A stretch of 42,439 nucleotides of DNA from an uncultured Mycoplasmatota bacterium (GTDB taxonomy: Bacteria; Bacillota_I; Bacilli_A; RF39; UBA660). Below are positions 6,818 through 14,790 of the stretch, one piece after another. Every line of letters begins with the position of its first letter. Within the stretch, counting starts at the first letter, position 1. The stretch spans positions 1-42,439 of the forward strand of contig URVV01000011.1 in the NCBI GenBank assembly GCA_900551455.1, read 5' to 3'. The notes under the pieces are model-generated. The model did no database searches. It was not told the origin of the DNA and was given only the letters and a program-made list of their open reading frames with translations. Position numbers and translations under genes: made by a program.

Positions 6818-7801
6818 ATGAAAAAAATTTTATTAACAGGTCTTAAACCAACGGGAAGTTTGACATTGGGTAATTATATTGGGGCTATTAAGCAGATGAA
6901 AGAGATGCAGGATGAGTATGTGAATTATTTATTTGTAGCAGATATGCACGCGATAACAGTACCTAATGATAGTGATACTTTACATAAAAATATTAGGGAT
7001 TTTTTGGCATTATATTTAGCTTGTGGAATTGATCCTAAAAAGAATATTATATATTTGCAATCTGATATAGAGTATATTCCATCTATTTCTTGGTTACTTG
7101 AATGTAATACTTATTATGGAGAATTATCAAGGATGATTCAGTTTAAGGAAAAGAGTAAAAAGAATGCTAATTTTACTTCAGGACTTTTGACGTATCCGGT
7201 ATTAATGGCTTCAGATATATTAGCTGTAGATGCTGATTATGTTCCGGTAGGAATTGATCAAAAGCAGCATGTGGAACTTACGAGAGATATTGCTATTAGG
7301 TTTAATAAAAAATATGGAGAGACATTTAAGATACCAGAACCATTAGTAACTTCAGTAGGAACAAAGATAATGGATTTGGTAGATCCTACGAAGAAGATGA
7401 GTAAAACAGAGGAAAATCCAAAAGGGGTTATTTGTTTGTTAGATAGTCCGGAGTCTGCTAAAAAGAAGATTATGGGAGCAACAACGGATAGTGAGATGTG
7501 TGTTAGATTTGATATGGATAATAAACCAGGAATATCTAATTTAATTAATATATATGCTTCACTTATGAATATTGAGATTAAGGATGTAGAAGAAAAGTTT
7601 GCAAATAGTAATTATGGAGAATTTAAAAGGGAAGTTGCTTTAGTAGTTAGTAACTTTTTAGAGGATATTCAGAAGAGATATAATGAGTTAATTAATAGTA
7701 ATGAAATTGATAAAATTCTTGATAATGGGGCAAATATAGTAAGGGAAATAGCTAAGAAAAAATATACTGATATGAGAGAAAAAATTGGTGTATGTAGATA
7801 G
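6818..7801 (+). CDS. trpS: Tryptophanyl-tRNA synthetase
   Basis: This class I synthetase charges tRNA-Trp with tryptophan using ATP. The start is ATG at 6818 (327 residues, normal family length), after GGTGAT; an upstream frame extension from 6806 is unlikely. The HIGH motif is PTGSLTLGNYIGAI, with Thr in place of His, a variant also known in bacterial TrpRS. Also visible are VADMHAITVP, MIQFKEKSKK, the TYPVLMASDILAVDADYVPV signature, GIDQKQHVELTRD, and KMSKT as the KMSKS motif. A tRNA-Trp gene occurs later at 27811-27884. It begins the forward trpS-yqeG-yqeH unit and is divergent from sigK. Confidence 0.96.
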   Translation: MKKILLTGLKPTGSLTLGNYIGAIKQMKEMQDEYVNYLFVADMHAITVPNDSDTLHKNIRDFLALYLACGIDPKKNIIYLQSDIEYIPSISWLLECNTYYGELSRMIQFKEKSKKNANFTSGLLTYPVLMASDILAVDADYVPVGIDQKQHVELTRDIAIRFNKKYGETFKIPEPLVTSVGTKIMDLVDPTKKMSKTEENPKGVICLLDSPESAKKKIMGATTDSEMCVRFDMDNKPGISNLINIYASLMNIEIKDVEEKFANSNYGEFKREVALVVSNFLEDIQKRYNELINSNEIDKILDNGANIVREIAKKKYTDMREKIGVCR

Positions 7802-7816
7802 AAAAAGGGGTGCAAT

Positions 7817-8341
7817 ATGGAAGAATTTGTTCCAGATATGTATCAGAAGAGTATATATCATATTGATTATGATAAATTACAGGAAGATGGGATTAAGTGT
7901 TTGTTATTTGATTTAGATAATACTTGTGTCCCATATAGAGATAAGGAACCAAATAAGAAATTAGTTGAATTGTTTGAGACTTTAAAGGATATGGGGTTTA
8001 AGTTAATAATTTTTTCTAATGCAAGAAAGAAGAGAATTAAACCATTTAAAAGAGTTCTTAATGTTGATTGTCAAGCAAAGGCAGGGAAACCTGGAAAGAG
8101 AAATTTTTTGAAGATACTTAAGTTATTTAATTATCAATTATCTGATGTGGCTATTATAGGGGATCAGTTATATAAAGATGTTCTTGGGGGAAATAGGGTA
8201 GGTATTAGAACAATACTGGTTAATCCGATGTCTAAGGATGATATGATATTTACTACGCTTATATTTAGACCCTTAGAGAGAAGGATGTTTAAAAAATTAT
8301 CTCATAAAGGATTGTTTACTAGAGGGAAGTATTATGAGTAG
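7817..8341 (+). CDS. yqeG: YqeG family HAD phosphatase
   Basis: The 174-residue product has the HAD IIIA nucleophile motif LLFDLDNTCVPY (both Asp present) near residue 27, the motif II serine in LIIFSNARKK, a conserved AKAGKPGKRNFLKIL lysine region, and GDQLYKDVLGGNRVGIRTIL carrying the acidic motif III. It is a cytoplasmic Mg-dependent phosphatase of unknown physiological substrate. It lies directly before yqeH, its usual partner, with an 8-base overlap and GGGG-type ribosome site upstream, so the two are translationally coupled. Confidence 0.93.
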   Translation: MEEFVPDMYQKSIYHIDYDKLQEDGIKCLLFDLDNTCVPYRDKEPNKKLVELFETLKDMGFKLIIFSNARKKRIKPFKRVLNVDCQAKAGKPGKRNFLKILKLFNYQLSDVAIIGDQLYKDVLGGNRVGIRTILVNPMSKDDMIFTTLIFRPLERRMFKKLSHKGLFTRGKYYE

Positions 8342-9308
8342 ATGTATTGGTTGTGGAGTTAAATTACAAAAAGTAGATAAGAATATGGATGGTTATATTA
8401 CAGATATTGAAGATAATATATGTCAGAGATGTTTTAATATTAAAAATTATGGTAAAAATGCATTAGTTAATAAGAATAATATTGATTATATGAATATTTT
8501 GAATAATATTAAGGAAGATGACTTAGTTATATATGTTTCTAGTTTGTTAACACTTAATTTGGACTATATAAATAAATTTAATAAGGTTATTTTAGTGTTA
8601 ACGAAGAGAGATATTTTACCTAAATCGGTTAAAGATGGAAAAATTATTAATTATATTAAAAGTAGGTATAGTAATATTTTAGATGTGGTAATAGTTAGTG
8701 CTTATAAAAAATATAATTTAGATCTTTTATATAATATGATAGGTAAATATAATGATGGAAAGAATATATATTTTGTAGGAATTACTAATAGTGGAAAGAG
8801 TACCTTGGTAAATGAGATGATGAAGAGTTATAGTGGTATAAAGGGAGAGATTACGACTTCTAATTTTCCATCTACTACTTTGGGAGTAGTTTTAGTACAT
8901 ATTGGTAAATTTAGGGTTAAGGATACACCAGGTATAGTAATTAATAATAGTGTTATTAATTATATGGATAATAGTGAAATTAAGTTAATTAATTCTAAAA
9001 AGGAGATTAAACCGGTTACTTTTCAGTTAAAAGAAAAGGGGGTTATTCTAGTTAATGAATTAATTAAGATTGAGTATATAACGGATGTTTCTAGTATGAC
9101 TTTTTATGTTTCTAATAACTTAAAGGTAGAGAGAATTAGTATTAATAATAAGGCAAATGTATTTGAATTTAGTAGGGAATTTGATGTGGCTAGTAATCAG
9201 GATTTGGTTATTGAGGACATTGGATTTATTAAATTTACTAGGCCTTTAAAAATAAAGGTATGCACGAAGAATAATATATATATGTATTTAAGGGATAATT
9301 TGATATAA
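8334..9308 (+). CDS. yqeH: Circularly permuted GTPase YqeH, 30S assembly factor
   Basis: YqeH helps late assembly of the small ribosomal subunit. The 324-residue protein opens with a zinc finger (CIGCGVKLQ and CQRCFNIKNYG, a CxxC pair plus a CxxC pair). The GTPase motifs are in permuted order: G4 LTKRDILP near residue 95, then the SAY G5-like segment, then G1 GITNSGKSTL near residue 148, and G3 DTPGIV near residue 198. The C-terminal half is the RNA-binding domain. ATG at 8334 overlaps the yqeG end. Usual downstream partners (aroE, yhbY, nadD) are absent; a terminator follows at once. Confidence 0.95.
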   Translation: MSRCIGCGVKLQKVDKNMDGYITDIEDNICQRCFNIKNYGKNALVNKNNIDYMNILNNIKEDDLVIYVSSLLTLNLDYINKFNKVILVLTKRDILPKSVKDGKIINYIKSRYSNILDVVIVSAYKKYNLDLLYNMIGKYNDGKNIYFVGITNSGKSTLVNEMMKSYSGIKGEITTSNFPSTTLGVVLVHIGKFRVKDTPGIVINNSVINYMDNSEIKLINSKKEIKPVTFQLKEKGVILVNELIKIEYITDVSSMTFYVSNNLKVERISINNKANVFEFSREFDVASNQDLVIEDIGFIKFTRPLKIKVCTKNNIYMYLRDNLI

Positions 9309-9309
9309 G

Positions 9310-9354
9310 AAGTATCTTAGGTATTAGAGTAATTAATACTTGAGATACTTTTTT
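9310..9354 (+). terminator. Rho-independent terminator of trpS-yqeG-yqeH
   Basis: AAGTATCT (9310-9317) pairs with AGATACTT (9343-9350), extended by inner GTATT and AATAC pairs, then TTTT follows. It starts right after the yqeH stop codon. Confidence 0.85.
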
Positions 9355-9439
9355 CATAATTTCCCATATTTTGTCCATAATAATTATATATTTTTTTAGT
9401 ATTATAGTATCGTTCTTAGGAAATATTAAAGAATATTTG

Positions 9440-9468
9440 TTAACTTTTGTTTTAAAATATGATATAAT
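9440..9468 (+). promoter_or_regulatory. Sigma-A type promoter for the Abi-like gene
   Basis: TTAACT (9440-9445) and TATAAT (9463-9468) are separated by 17 bases and lie about 25 bases before the start codon. Confidence 0.55.
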
Positions 9469-9492
9469 TTATTAAGAATAAAGGTGATGCTA

Positions 9493-10419
9493 GTGACTAA
9501 AGAATTTAAAACAATTGATCAACAAATAGAAATTTTAAAGAATAAGGGTCTAATTATAGGTGATGAGAATAAGACTTATGATATTTTACTTAAAGAGAAT
9601 TATTTCTTTATAAATGGATATAGACATTTATTTATGAATTCTCCTAGTGATAAGACTTTTGTTTCTGGAGCAACTTTTGATGAATTATATGCATTATTTC
9701 AATTTGATAGGTATTCAAGAAATATATTTTTTAAAAATTTACTTATTATAGAGAATAGACTTAAATCAGTTATTTCTTATCAGTTATCAAAAAAGTATGG
9801 ATATAAGGAAAAGGATTATTTAAATTATAGAAATTTTACTCAAAATCCTGAAAAGAAGAGAAAAGTGAAAGATGTTATTGAAAAAATGAAGAGGCAGATT
9901 AGGATTAATACTTGTAGGCATAATGCAACTATGCATTATTTAAATAACTATGGATATATTCCTTTGTGGATTTTGGTAAAGGTTTTATCTTTTGGAATGG
10001 TATGTGAATTATTTACAATACTTAAGGATGAAGATAAGTTAGAAATAGCTTCAATTTTTAATATTTCAGTAGAGTATTTGGAGGATTTTTTACCGATATT
10101 GTCTAATTATCGTAATTTGTGTGCACATGAGGATATTGTATTTGATCATAAGACAGAAAGAGTTATACCAGATACTGAATATCATAAAAAACTTAATATA
10201 TTTAAAATGGATGATGAATATATTTATGGAAAAAATGATATATTTTCAGTGATTATTATTTTTAAGTTTATGTTAGAAGATGATGAATTTAGATTAATGA
10301 TTAAAGAATTTGAATATGAATTTGCGAAGTTGGATGCAGAGATAGATTCAATTCCTTCGGAAAAGATATTAGATACGATGGGTATACCTAAGAATTATAT
10401 GAATATTATAGATATGTAA
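9493..10419 (+). CDS. Abi_2 (AbiD/AbiF) family abortive-infection-like HEPN protein
   Basis: The start is GTG at 9493 (308 residues), spaced 5 bases from AAAGGTGAT; an upstream GTG at 9484 is less likely. It shows the Abi_2 layout: KEFKTIDQQIEILKNKGLII at the N-terminus, then ENYFFINGYRHLF, a helical middle (FKNLLIIENRLKSVISYQLS), WILVKVLSFGMVCELF, and SNYRNLCAHEDIVFD, which holds the HEPN RNase motif R-x4-H. Family members act in phage defence, probably by cutting RNA, but some sit in housekeeping regions with unknown roles. It lies directly before htrA, 24 bases apart, and may be co-transcribed. Confidence 0.85.
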   Translation: MTKEFKTIDQQIEILKNKGLIIGDENKTYDILLKENYFFINGYRHLFMNSPSDKTFVSGATFDELYALFQFDRYSRNIFFKNLLIIENRLKSVISYQLSKKYGYKEKDYLNYRNFTQNPEKKRKVKDVIEKMKRQIRINTCRHNATMHYLNNYGYIPLWILVKVLSFGMVCELFTILKDEDKLEIASIFNISVEYLEDFLPILSNYRNLCAHEDIVFDHKTERVIPDTEYHKKLNIFKMDDEYIYGKNDIFSVIIIFKFMLEDDEFRLMIKEFEYEFAKLDAEIDSIPSEKILDTMGIPKNYMNIIDM

Positions 10420-10443
10420 TTTTAGGATGAAAGGAAGAATTAT

Positions 10444-11640
10444 ATGGATAAGGATATTATTAAGGATATAGAAAATGATAATGAGGGAAAAGATGCTTTG
10501 AAAGAGAAGAAAGTTATTGATAGTGAAAAGATAAATAAAAGAAGAGATAAGAAAAATAATGGAAATAATGGTTTAATTATTGTTTTTAGTATTTTAATTT
10601 CTTTTATTTGTGGAATGGCTGGAGCATATTTGATTAGTCAAACTGTTAGTGTTCAGAGCGTTGTTAAAAATATTACTACTAGTGAATTGGTTGAAAATAG
10701 TATATCTAGTTCTGTTGATAAGGTGTACGTCTCTACGGTGGTAGTAGTAGCTTCTGCTAAAGGAAAACAAATATCTACAGGAACAGGTTTTATTTATAAA
10801 ACTAAAGGTGGAAAAGCCTATATTATGACTAATAACCACGTTATTGATAGTGCTGATAGTGTAGCAGTAGAATTTAATGATAGTAGTGAGAGAATAACCG
10901 CGACGATTGTTGGTGGAGATAAATATGCGGATATTGCTGTTTTAACAATTAAAGATAATAATTATAAGACTGTTGAAATAGGAGAAAATGATTCACTTAA
11001 ATTAGGGGATACAATCTTTACAGTGGGTTCTCCGATGGGAATTACTTATAAGGGAACGGTAACAAAAGGAATTTTGTCTGGTAAAGAGAGAATGGTGGCA
11101 GTTAATATTACTGGAAATTCATCTGATTATTATATGAAGGTTATTCAAATAGATGCTGCAGTAAATCCTGGTAATAGTGGTGGACCATTGTGTGATGTTT
11201 CTGGTAAAGTAATTGGAATTATTTCTCTAAAAATAGTTCAAGATGAGGTAGAAGGAATGGGATTTGCTATTCCAATTGAGGATGCACTTAAATATGCTAA
11301 TTTAATTGAGGAAGGTGGACAAATATCTAGACCATATTTGGGAATTAGTATGCTTGATATTACTGAAGAATATTATTTGTGGCAAAATAGAATAGTAGTT
11401 CCAGAAGGTGTTAATGAAGGTGTTGCCGTTGTTTCTGTTGAAAAAGATACTCCAGCAGATAAGGGTGGATTAAAAAAAGGCGATATTATTACAAAGATAA
11501 ATGATACAAAAACAGGTAATTTAGCAGAGTTTAGATATGAATTATACAAATATAATGTAGGAGATAAGATTAAGTTAACAGTTAATCGTAATGGTAAGGA
11601 ACAAAGTATTAGTGTTACTTTAGGAAAGAGTGCTAGTTAG
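10444..11640 (+). CDS. HtrA/DegP-like serine protease with one PDZ domain
   Basis: This membrane-anchored quality-control protease has 398 residues. The N-terminus is a charged cytoplasmic tail of about 45 residues, then one membrane segment (GLIIVFSILISFICGMAGAY). The trypsin-like domain shows the triad: His in MTNNHVIDSA, Asp in YADIAVLTI, Ser in NPGNSGGPL. The C-terminal PDZ domain spans about residues 300-395 (RPYLGISML, DTPADKGGLKKGDIITKIND). ATG at 10444 has a GAAAGGAAG ribosome site. It degrades or refolds misfolded exported proteins, as inferred from the family. Confidence 0.95.
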   Translation: MDKDIIKDIENDNEGKDALKEKKVIDSEKINKRRDKKNNGNNGLIIVFSILISFICGMAGAYLISQTVSVQSVVKNITTSELVENSISSSVDKVYVSTVVVVASAKGKQISTGTGFIYKTKGGKAYIMTNNHVIDSADSVAVEFNDSSERITATIVGGDKYADIAVLTIKDNNYKTVEIGENDSLKLGDTIFTVGSPMGITYKGTVTKGILSGKERMVAVNITGNSSDYYMKVIQIDAAVNPGNSGGPLCDVSGKVIGIISLKIVQDEVEGMGFAIPIEDALKYANLIEEGGQISRPYLGISMLDITEEYYLWQNRIVVPEGVNEGVAVVSVEKDTPADKGGLKKGDIITKINDTKTGNLAEFRYELYKYNVGDKIKLTVNRNGKEQSISVTLGKSAS

Positions 11641-11647
11641 TAAATAC

Positions 11648-11684
11648 AAGAGTTTTTCAAGAAATTGAAAGAACTCTTTTCTTT
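11648..11684 (+). terminator. Rho-independent terminator after htrA
   Basis: AAGAGTT (11648-11654) pairs with AACTCTT (11672-11678), helped by inner TTC and GAA pairs, and is followed by a T-rich tail. Confidence 0.75.
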
Positions 11685-11747
11685 TGTTAATAATTTTGAT
11701 ATAATTTAGATAATAGAGATGGTATAAATAAGGGGAAGGTGTTAATT

Positions 11748-12365
11748 TTGATAAAGACAGTAGTATATTTAATAAGACATAGTGAACCATTAAAGGATTA
11801 TAAGATTCAGAATGTAGCTTTAAGAGGAATTCTTTTAGAAAACCAGAGGCAGCCACTTAGTGTTAATGGTGAAAGAATGGCTTTGAATTTGGCAATGAGA
11901 AATGATTTTATGGAAATAGATGGTGTGTGGTCTTCTAATTATGTTAAGGCTGTATCAACAGCTAAGTATTTTGCTTATGTTAATGGTTTAAAAGTAAATA
12001 TAGATGAGGGTTTTAATGAGAGGGTTCACGGTGTAGAATCTTGGGATGAGTTATCTAGAACGTTTGAAGAGAATCAATTTAATGATGAGAATTATAAGGT
12101 TGGTTTTGGCGAATCGCAGGCAGAAGTAAGGGAGAGAATGGAAAGATCTTTAATGGATATTGTTGGTAAGCTTAGAAATAGAAAGATTGTTATAATATCT
12201 CACGAAACTGCGATGATGTTTTTATTAAAAAAATGGTGTGATATTGAGTGGAATGGTAATTATATGTATAAGGGAAAGGTTATATTTGATGGTAAGTGGA
12301 ATTATTTAGAGGGATTTAAATTAACAATTGATGGCGATAAGTTAATAGATATTAAAAAGATTTAG
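11748..12365 (+). CDS. Histidine phosphatase (phosphoglycerate mutase-like)
   Basis: The start is TTG at 11748, six bases after GGGGAAGGTG; a GTG at 11739 overlaps that ribosome site. The 205-residue protein carries the catalytic VVYLIRHSEPLKD (RHG-type motif with the phosphorylated His) at the N-terminus, WSSNYVKAVSTAKYFA with the conserved Arg/Lys region, GFNERVHG, and the second His in IVIISHETAMM. It belongs to branch 1 of the histidine phosphatase superfamily. The substrate cannot be told. It stands alone between two terminators. Confidence 0.88.
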   Translation: MIKTVVYLIRHSEPLKDYKIQNVALRGILLENQRQPLSVNGERMALNLAMRNDFMEIDGVWSSNYVKAVSTAKYFAYVNGLKVNIDEGFNERVHGVESWDELSRTFEENQFNDENYKVGFGESQAEVRERMERSLMDIVGKLRNRKIVIISHETAMMFLLKKWCDIEWNGNYMYKGKVIFDGKWNYLEGFKLTIDGDKLIDIKKI

Positions 12366-12384
12366 AGATAATAATTAATTGTAT

Positions 12385-12436
12385 AAAACTTTCACGGTGT
12401 TATAGTTGATTGATATGAACAGCGGAAAGTTTTTTA
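12385..12436 (+). terminator. Rho-independent terminator with long loop
   Basis: AAAACTTTC (12385-12393) pairs with GAAAGTTTT (12425-12433) across a 31-base loop and continues into T-rich sequence. Confidence 0.65.
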
Positions 12437-12731
12437 TTATGGGAATTTTTTTATAATAAGTATTATTTTAATAAGAAGATTATTATTTATTGTTGGTAAG
12501 TACTTTTTAGTAATTTGTTACGTTAGGTTAATATAGGAATAAAATTAATTTAAGTGACTGATGGTTATATATAAGTTTTATAGATATAAGGTTATTTTTT
12601 TTATGAGGGTATTAAAATTTATGAATGTGGTGGTTTGCTACGAATATTTTTGTTTATCTTTTGTTTAATTTATGATGAAAAATAAGCCTTTTGTTAATAT
12701 TGGGTAGCGAAATATGATAATAGAGTAAGTT
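12437..12731. other. AT-rich intergenic stretch without a visible gene
   Basis: Frames are short and lack ribosome sites on both strands, and no RNA gene, strong repeat or gene fragment is recognised. Several ATTATTAT and TTAATAA runs are plain AT-rich sequence. Confidence 0.5.
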
Positions 12732-12760
12732 TTGTAATAAAAGAATAATTTTGTTATAAT
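12732..12760 (+). promoter_or_regulatory. Sigma-A type promoter for the NERD-HRDC gene
   Basis: TTGTAA (12732-12737) and TATAAT (12755-12760) are spaced by 17 bases, 25 bases before the start codon, with GTGAGGAAG as ribosome site. Confidence 0.65.
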
Positions 12761-12785
12761 TGTTTCTGGAAGTGAGGAAGTTTCT

Positions 12786-13868
12786 ATGATAAATATTTTT
12801 AATAAATTTAAAGATACAATATTATATAGTGATGGTGATACTTTAGAAAAGAAGATAAAGTTTTTAGAGAAGAAACTTGAAACTGCTAATTCTTTAGATA
12901 AAAAGAAAATAATGATGGGTATAAGAAAATATAAAAGAGGGTTAGTTGGAGAGAAGAAGATAATATTTGAACTTATGAATAGTCATATTCCAATGTATAT
13001 TTTGCATGATTTAAATTTGGAATATAAGGGTTATAAGGCTCAAATAGATTTTGTTGTCATTACGTGTAAAAATTATTACATTATTGAGTGTAAAAATTTA
13101 TATGGAAATATGTCGATTGACAGAAATGGAAATTTTTATAGAGTGTCTGGTAATAATAAAAAGGCAATATATAATCCAGTTACACAGGTTGATGGGCATA
13201 TTGGACTAATTAGGGAATATGTAAATGATAAAAATAGTTTTTTTGGTAAACTTATTGTCAATCGAGTTTTTAATAATATATATCATGGAATAGTTGTTTT
13301 AGCAAATGATGAGACAGTTATTAGTGATGCGATGGCTCCACGTAATATAAGATCAAGGGTTGTTAGAGCAGATAAGTTAGTTGAATATATCAAGAATATT
13401 GAAGAGCATTCTGATAATTATGTTTATAGTGGGGAAGATATTAAGAATTCTGCAGATAGATTGTTAGCTCTTTCAGTCAATGAAGAGGGTTTAGGTAATG
13501 CTATTGATAATGATAGTGTTGAAACTGAGGTGATTACTTCGGTAGAGTTTGGTTTAGATGATGAAACGGTTACTTCGAATGATTATGACGAAGATGTTGA
13601 TAAAAGTGGTAAGCTTGTGTATGAAGTAAATGAAAAAGAAGATATGTTAAGGGATAAACTTAGGGAGTATAGACTCAAAAAATCAAGGGAATTGAATTTT
13701 AAGCCATATTATATTTTTAATGATGCTACTATGTATAGAATAATTGATATGAAACCTAAATCAATTGAAGATTTGGTAAAAATTCATGGTATTGGTGATA
13801 AAAAGGCACAATTATATGGCAATGACATTCTTCGAATAATTAGTGATTTAGATAAAATTGACGATTAG
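12786..13868 (+). CDS. NERD domain protein with C-terminal HRDC domain
   Basis: This 360-residue protein has a helical start and then a NERD nuclease-related domain from about residue 50 to 180: GLVGEKKIIFELM (the GE motif), HDLNLEYKGYKAQIDFVVIT (catalytic Asp), YYIIECKNLYGNM (E-x-K), and YNPVTQVDGHIGLIREY. After an acidic linker (about 215-285), an HRDC domain ends the protein (LREYRLKKSRELNFKPYYIF, PKSIEDLVKIHGIGDKKAQL). NERD has a PD-(D/E)XK fold and HRDC binds nucleic acid, so it may be a DNA-processing or defence nuclease. The pairing occurs in Firmicutes; its biology is undefined. Confidence 0.85.
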   Translation: MINIFNKFKDTILYSDGDTLEKKIKFLEKKLETANSLDKKKIMMGIRKYKRGLVGEKKIIFELMNSHIPMYILHDLNLEYKGYKAQIDFVVITCKNYYIIECKNLYGNMSIDRNGNFYRVSGNNKKAIYNPVTQVDGHIGLIREYVNDKNSFFGKLIVNRVFNNIYHGIVVLANDETVISDAMAPRNIRSRVVRADKLVEYIKNIEEHSDNYVYSGEDIKNSADRLLALSVNEEGLGNAIDNDSVETEVITSVEFGLDDETVTSNDYDEDVDKSGKLVYEVNEKEDMLRDKLREYRLKKSRELNFKPYYIFNDATMYRIIDMKPKSIEDLVKIHGIGDKKAQLYGNDILRIISDLDKIDD

Positions 13869-14117
13869 TATATTTAGTGATATGATAGTAAAAATCTTAG
13901 GTTATATGGGCTTGTAATTAATAGATTTAGTTTACTTTTTATGTTCTTTAGATTATGTGATGTTGAAGGGTAATTGGTAATGTTTTATTAAATAGTGATA
14001 GTATATTTTAAAGCAAATAAAATTAAACGTTTTGTCTTTTTTAGATGAAAATGAATGTTGGGAAATTATTTTAAGATAGCGCTATAAAATCTTTAAATTT
14101 GCCGTTTGGAGGAATTT

Positions 14118-14618
14118 ATGATTGAAGAAAAAATGACGGAGAATTATATTGTTGATAGGGTAATATCATTTATGGAGAATAAGGAGAATGGTAATTGGCA
14201 TCATGAAAAAACAGTTAAGGCTGATTTGCATACCCATGGCGTGGATATTAAATTGGTTGGTGGAAAGAGGAATAGTGAGTATTTTTTCATTGAGTGTAAA
14301 GGGAGATCATATGCTAAATCAGCAAAGTCTGTTAATAAAGAGTGTTGGCTTAATGCTTTAGGGCAGATAGTTACTAGAATTAATGTTAAGAGGTATACTT
14401 TATCAAAGAATGATAAAAAAATTAATGGGATAAATCATGCGTATAAGTATGGGCTTGGTTTATACTGGGAATCTGCTCAGGTGGCATTAAGAAGGATTCC
14501 AAGGGAGGTAGCAGAGGTTTTGTGTCTGCATATTTTTGCGGTGAATGATAATGGGGTGGTTAAATATTTTACTCCGAGTAAGTTTGGTGTTAGTTATACG
14601 AAAGAATATTTTGATTAA
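14118..14618 (+). CDS. Possible PD-(D/E)XK nuclease-like protein
   Basis: The start is ATG at 14118 after GGAGG (166 residues); a frame extension from 14106 would swallow that ribosome site. The core is GVDIKLVGGKRNSEYFFIECKGRSYAKS when read across two stretches (about residues 38-65), giving D, then E-x-K on a strand pair, as in PD-(D/E)XK nucleases. It also has an ALGQIVTRI helix, which often carries a conserved Gln in these folds. It could be a restriction-like endonuclease or an inactive relative. It follows the NERD protein in the same direction and ends in a terminator. Confidence 0.6.
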   Translation: MIEEKMTENYIVDRVISFMENKENGNWHHEKTVKADLHTHGVDIKLVGGKRNSEYFFIECKGRSYAKSAKSVNKECWLNALGQIVTRINVKRYTLSKNDKKINGINHAYKYGLGLYWESAQVALRRIPREVAEVLCLHIFAVNDNGVVKYFTPSKFGVSYTKEYFD

Positions 14619-14684
14619 ATGGTTATGAATGATCAAAAGTAAAAATATTTAATTTATTATTAATTATATTTAACCATTTTTTTC
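14617..14684 (+). terminator. Rho-independent terminator
   Basis: AAATGGTTA (14617-14625) pairs perfectly with TAACCATTT (14671-14679) across an AT-rich 45-base loop, and T residues follow. Confidence 0.65.
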
Positions 14685-14717
14685 TTATTTCATAAATTAT
14701 TATGAGGAGTGATATTA

Positions 14718-14774
14718 ATGGATGGTGCAAGAAAATTAGATGGTGTGATTATTGATCCGGGACATGGCAGATAA
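14718..14774 (+). CDS. N-acetylmuramoyl-L-alanine amidase, first exon-like piece cut by an element
   Basis: ATG at 14718 follows GAGGAG. It encodes MDGARKLDGVIIDPGHG in frame with the amidase remainder at 25354-26506, then Arg and a TAA contributed by the element (14772-14774). DPGHGG is the first zinc-binding motif of Amidase_3 enzymes, here cut after its first Gly codon bases. The 50 native bases (14718-14767) joined to 25354 give an uninterrupted 400-residue protein. As it stands the piece is only 18 residues and inactive. Confidence 0.93.
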   Translation: MDGARKLDGVIIDPGHGR

Positions 14775-14786
14775 TCTTATGCACGG
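14762..14786. other. Left attachment site (attL) of the amidase element
   Basis: Core ACATGG occupies 14762-14767. Element sequence to its right carries TTATGCACGG (14777-14786), which mirrors CCGTGTATAA at the right end (9 of 10). Together they form the two arms of the inferred attP. Confidence 0.85.
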
Positions 14787-14790
14787 TGCA

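Noticed and set aside
6818..7801. TrpRS inactive because its HIGH motif has Thr
   Set aside because: TIGN or TLGN variants occur in active bacterial TrpRS, and KMSKT and other motifs are intact.
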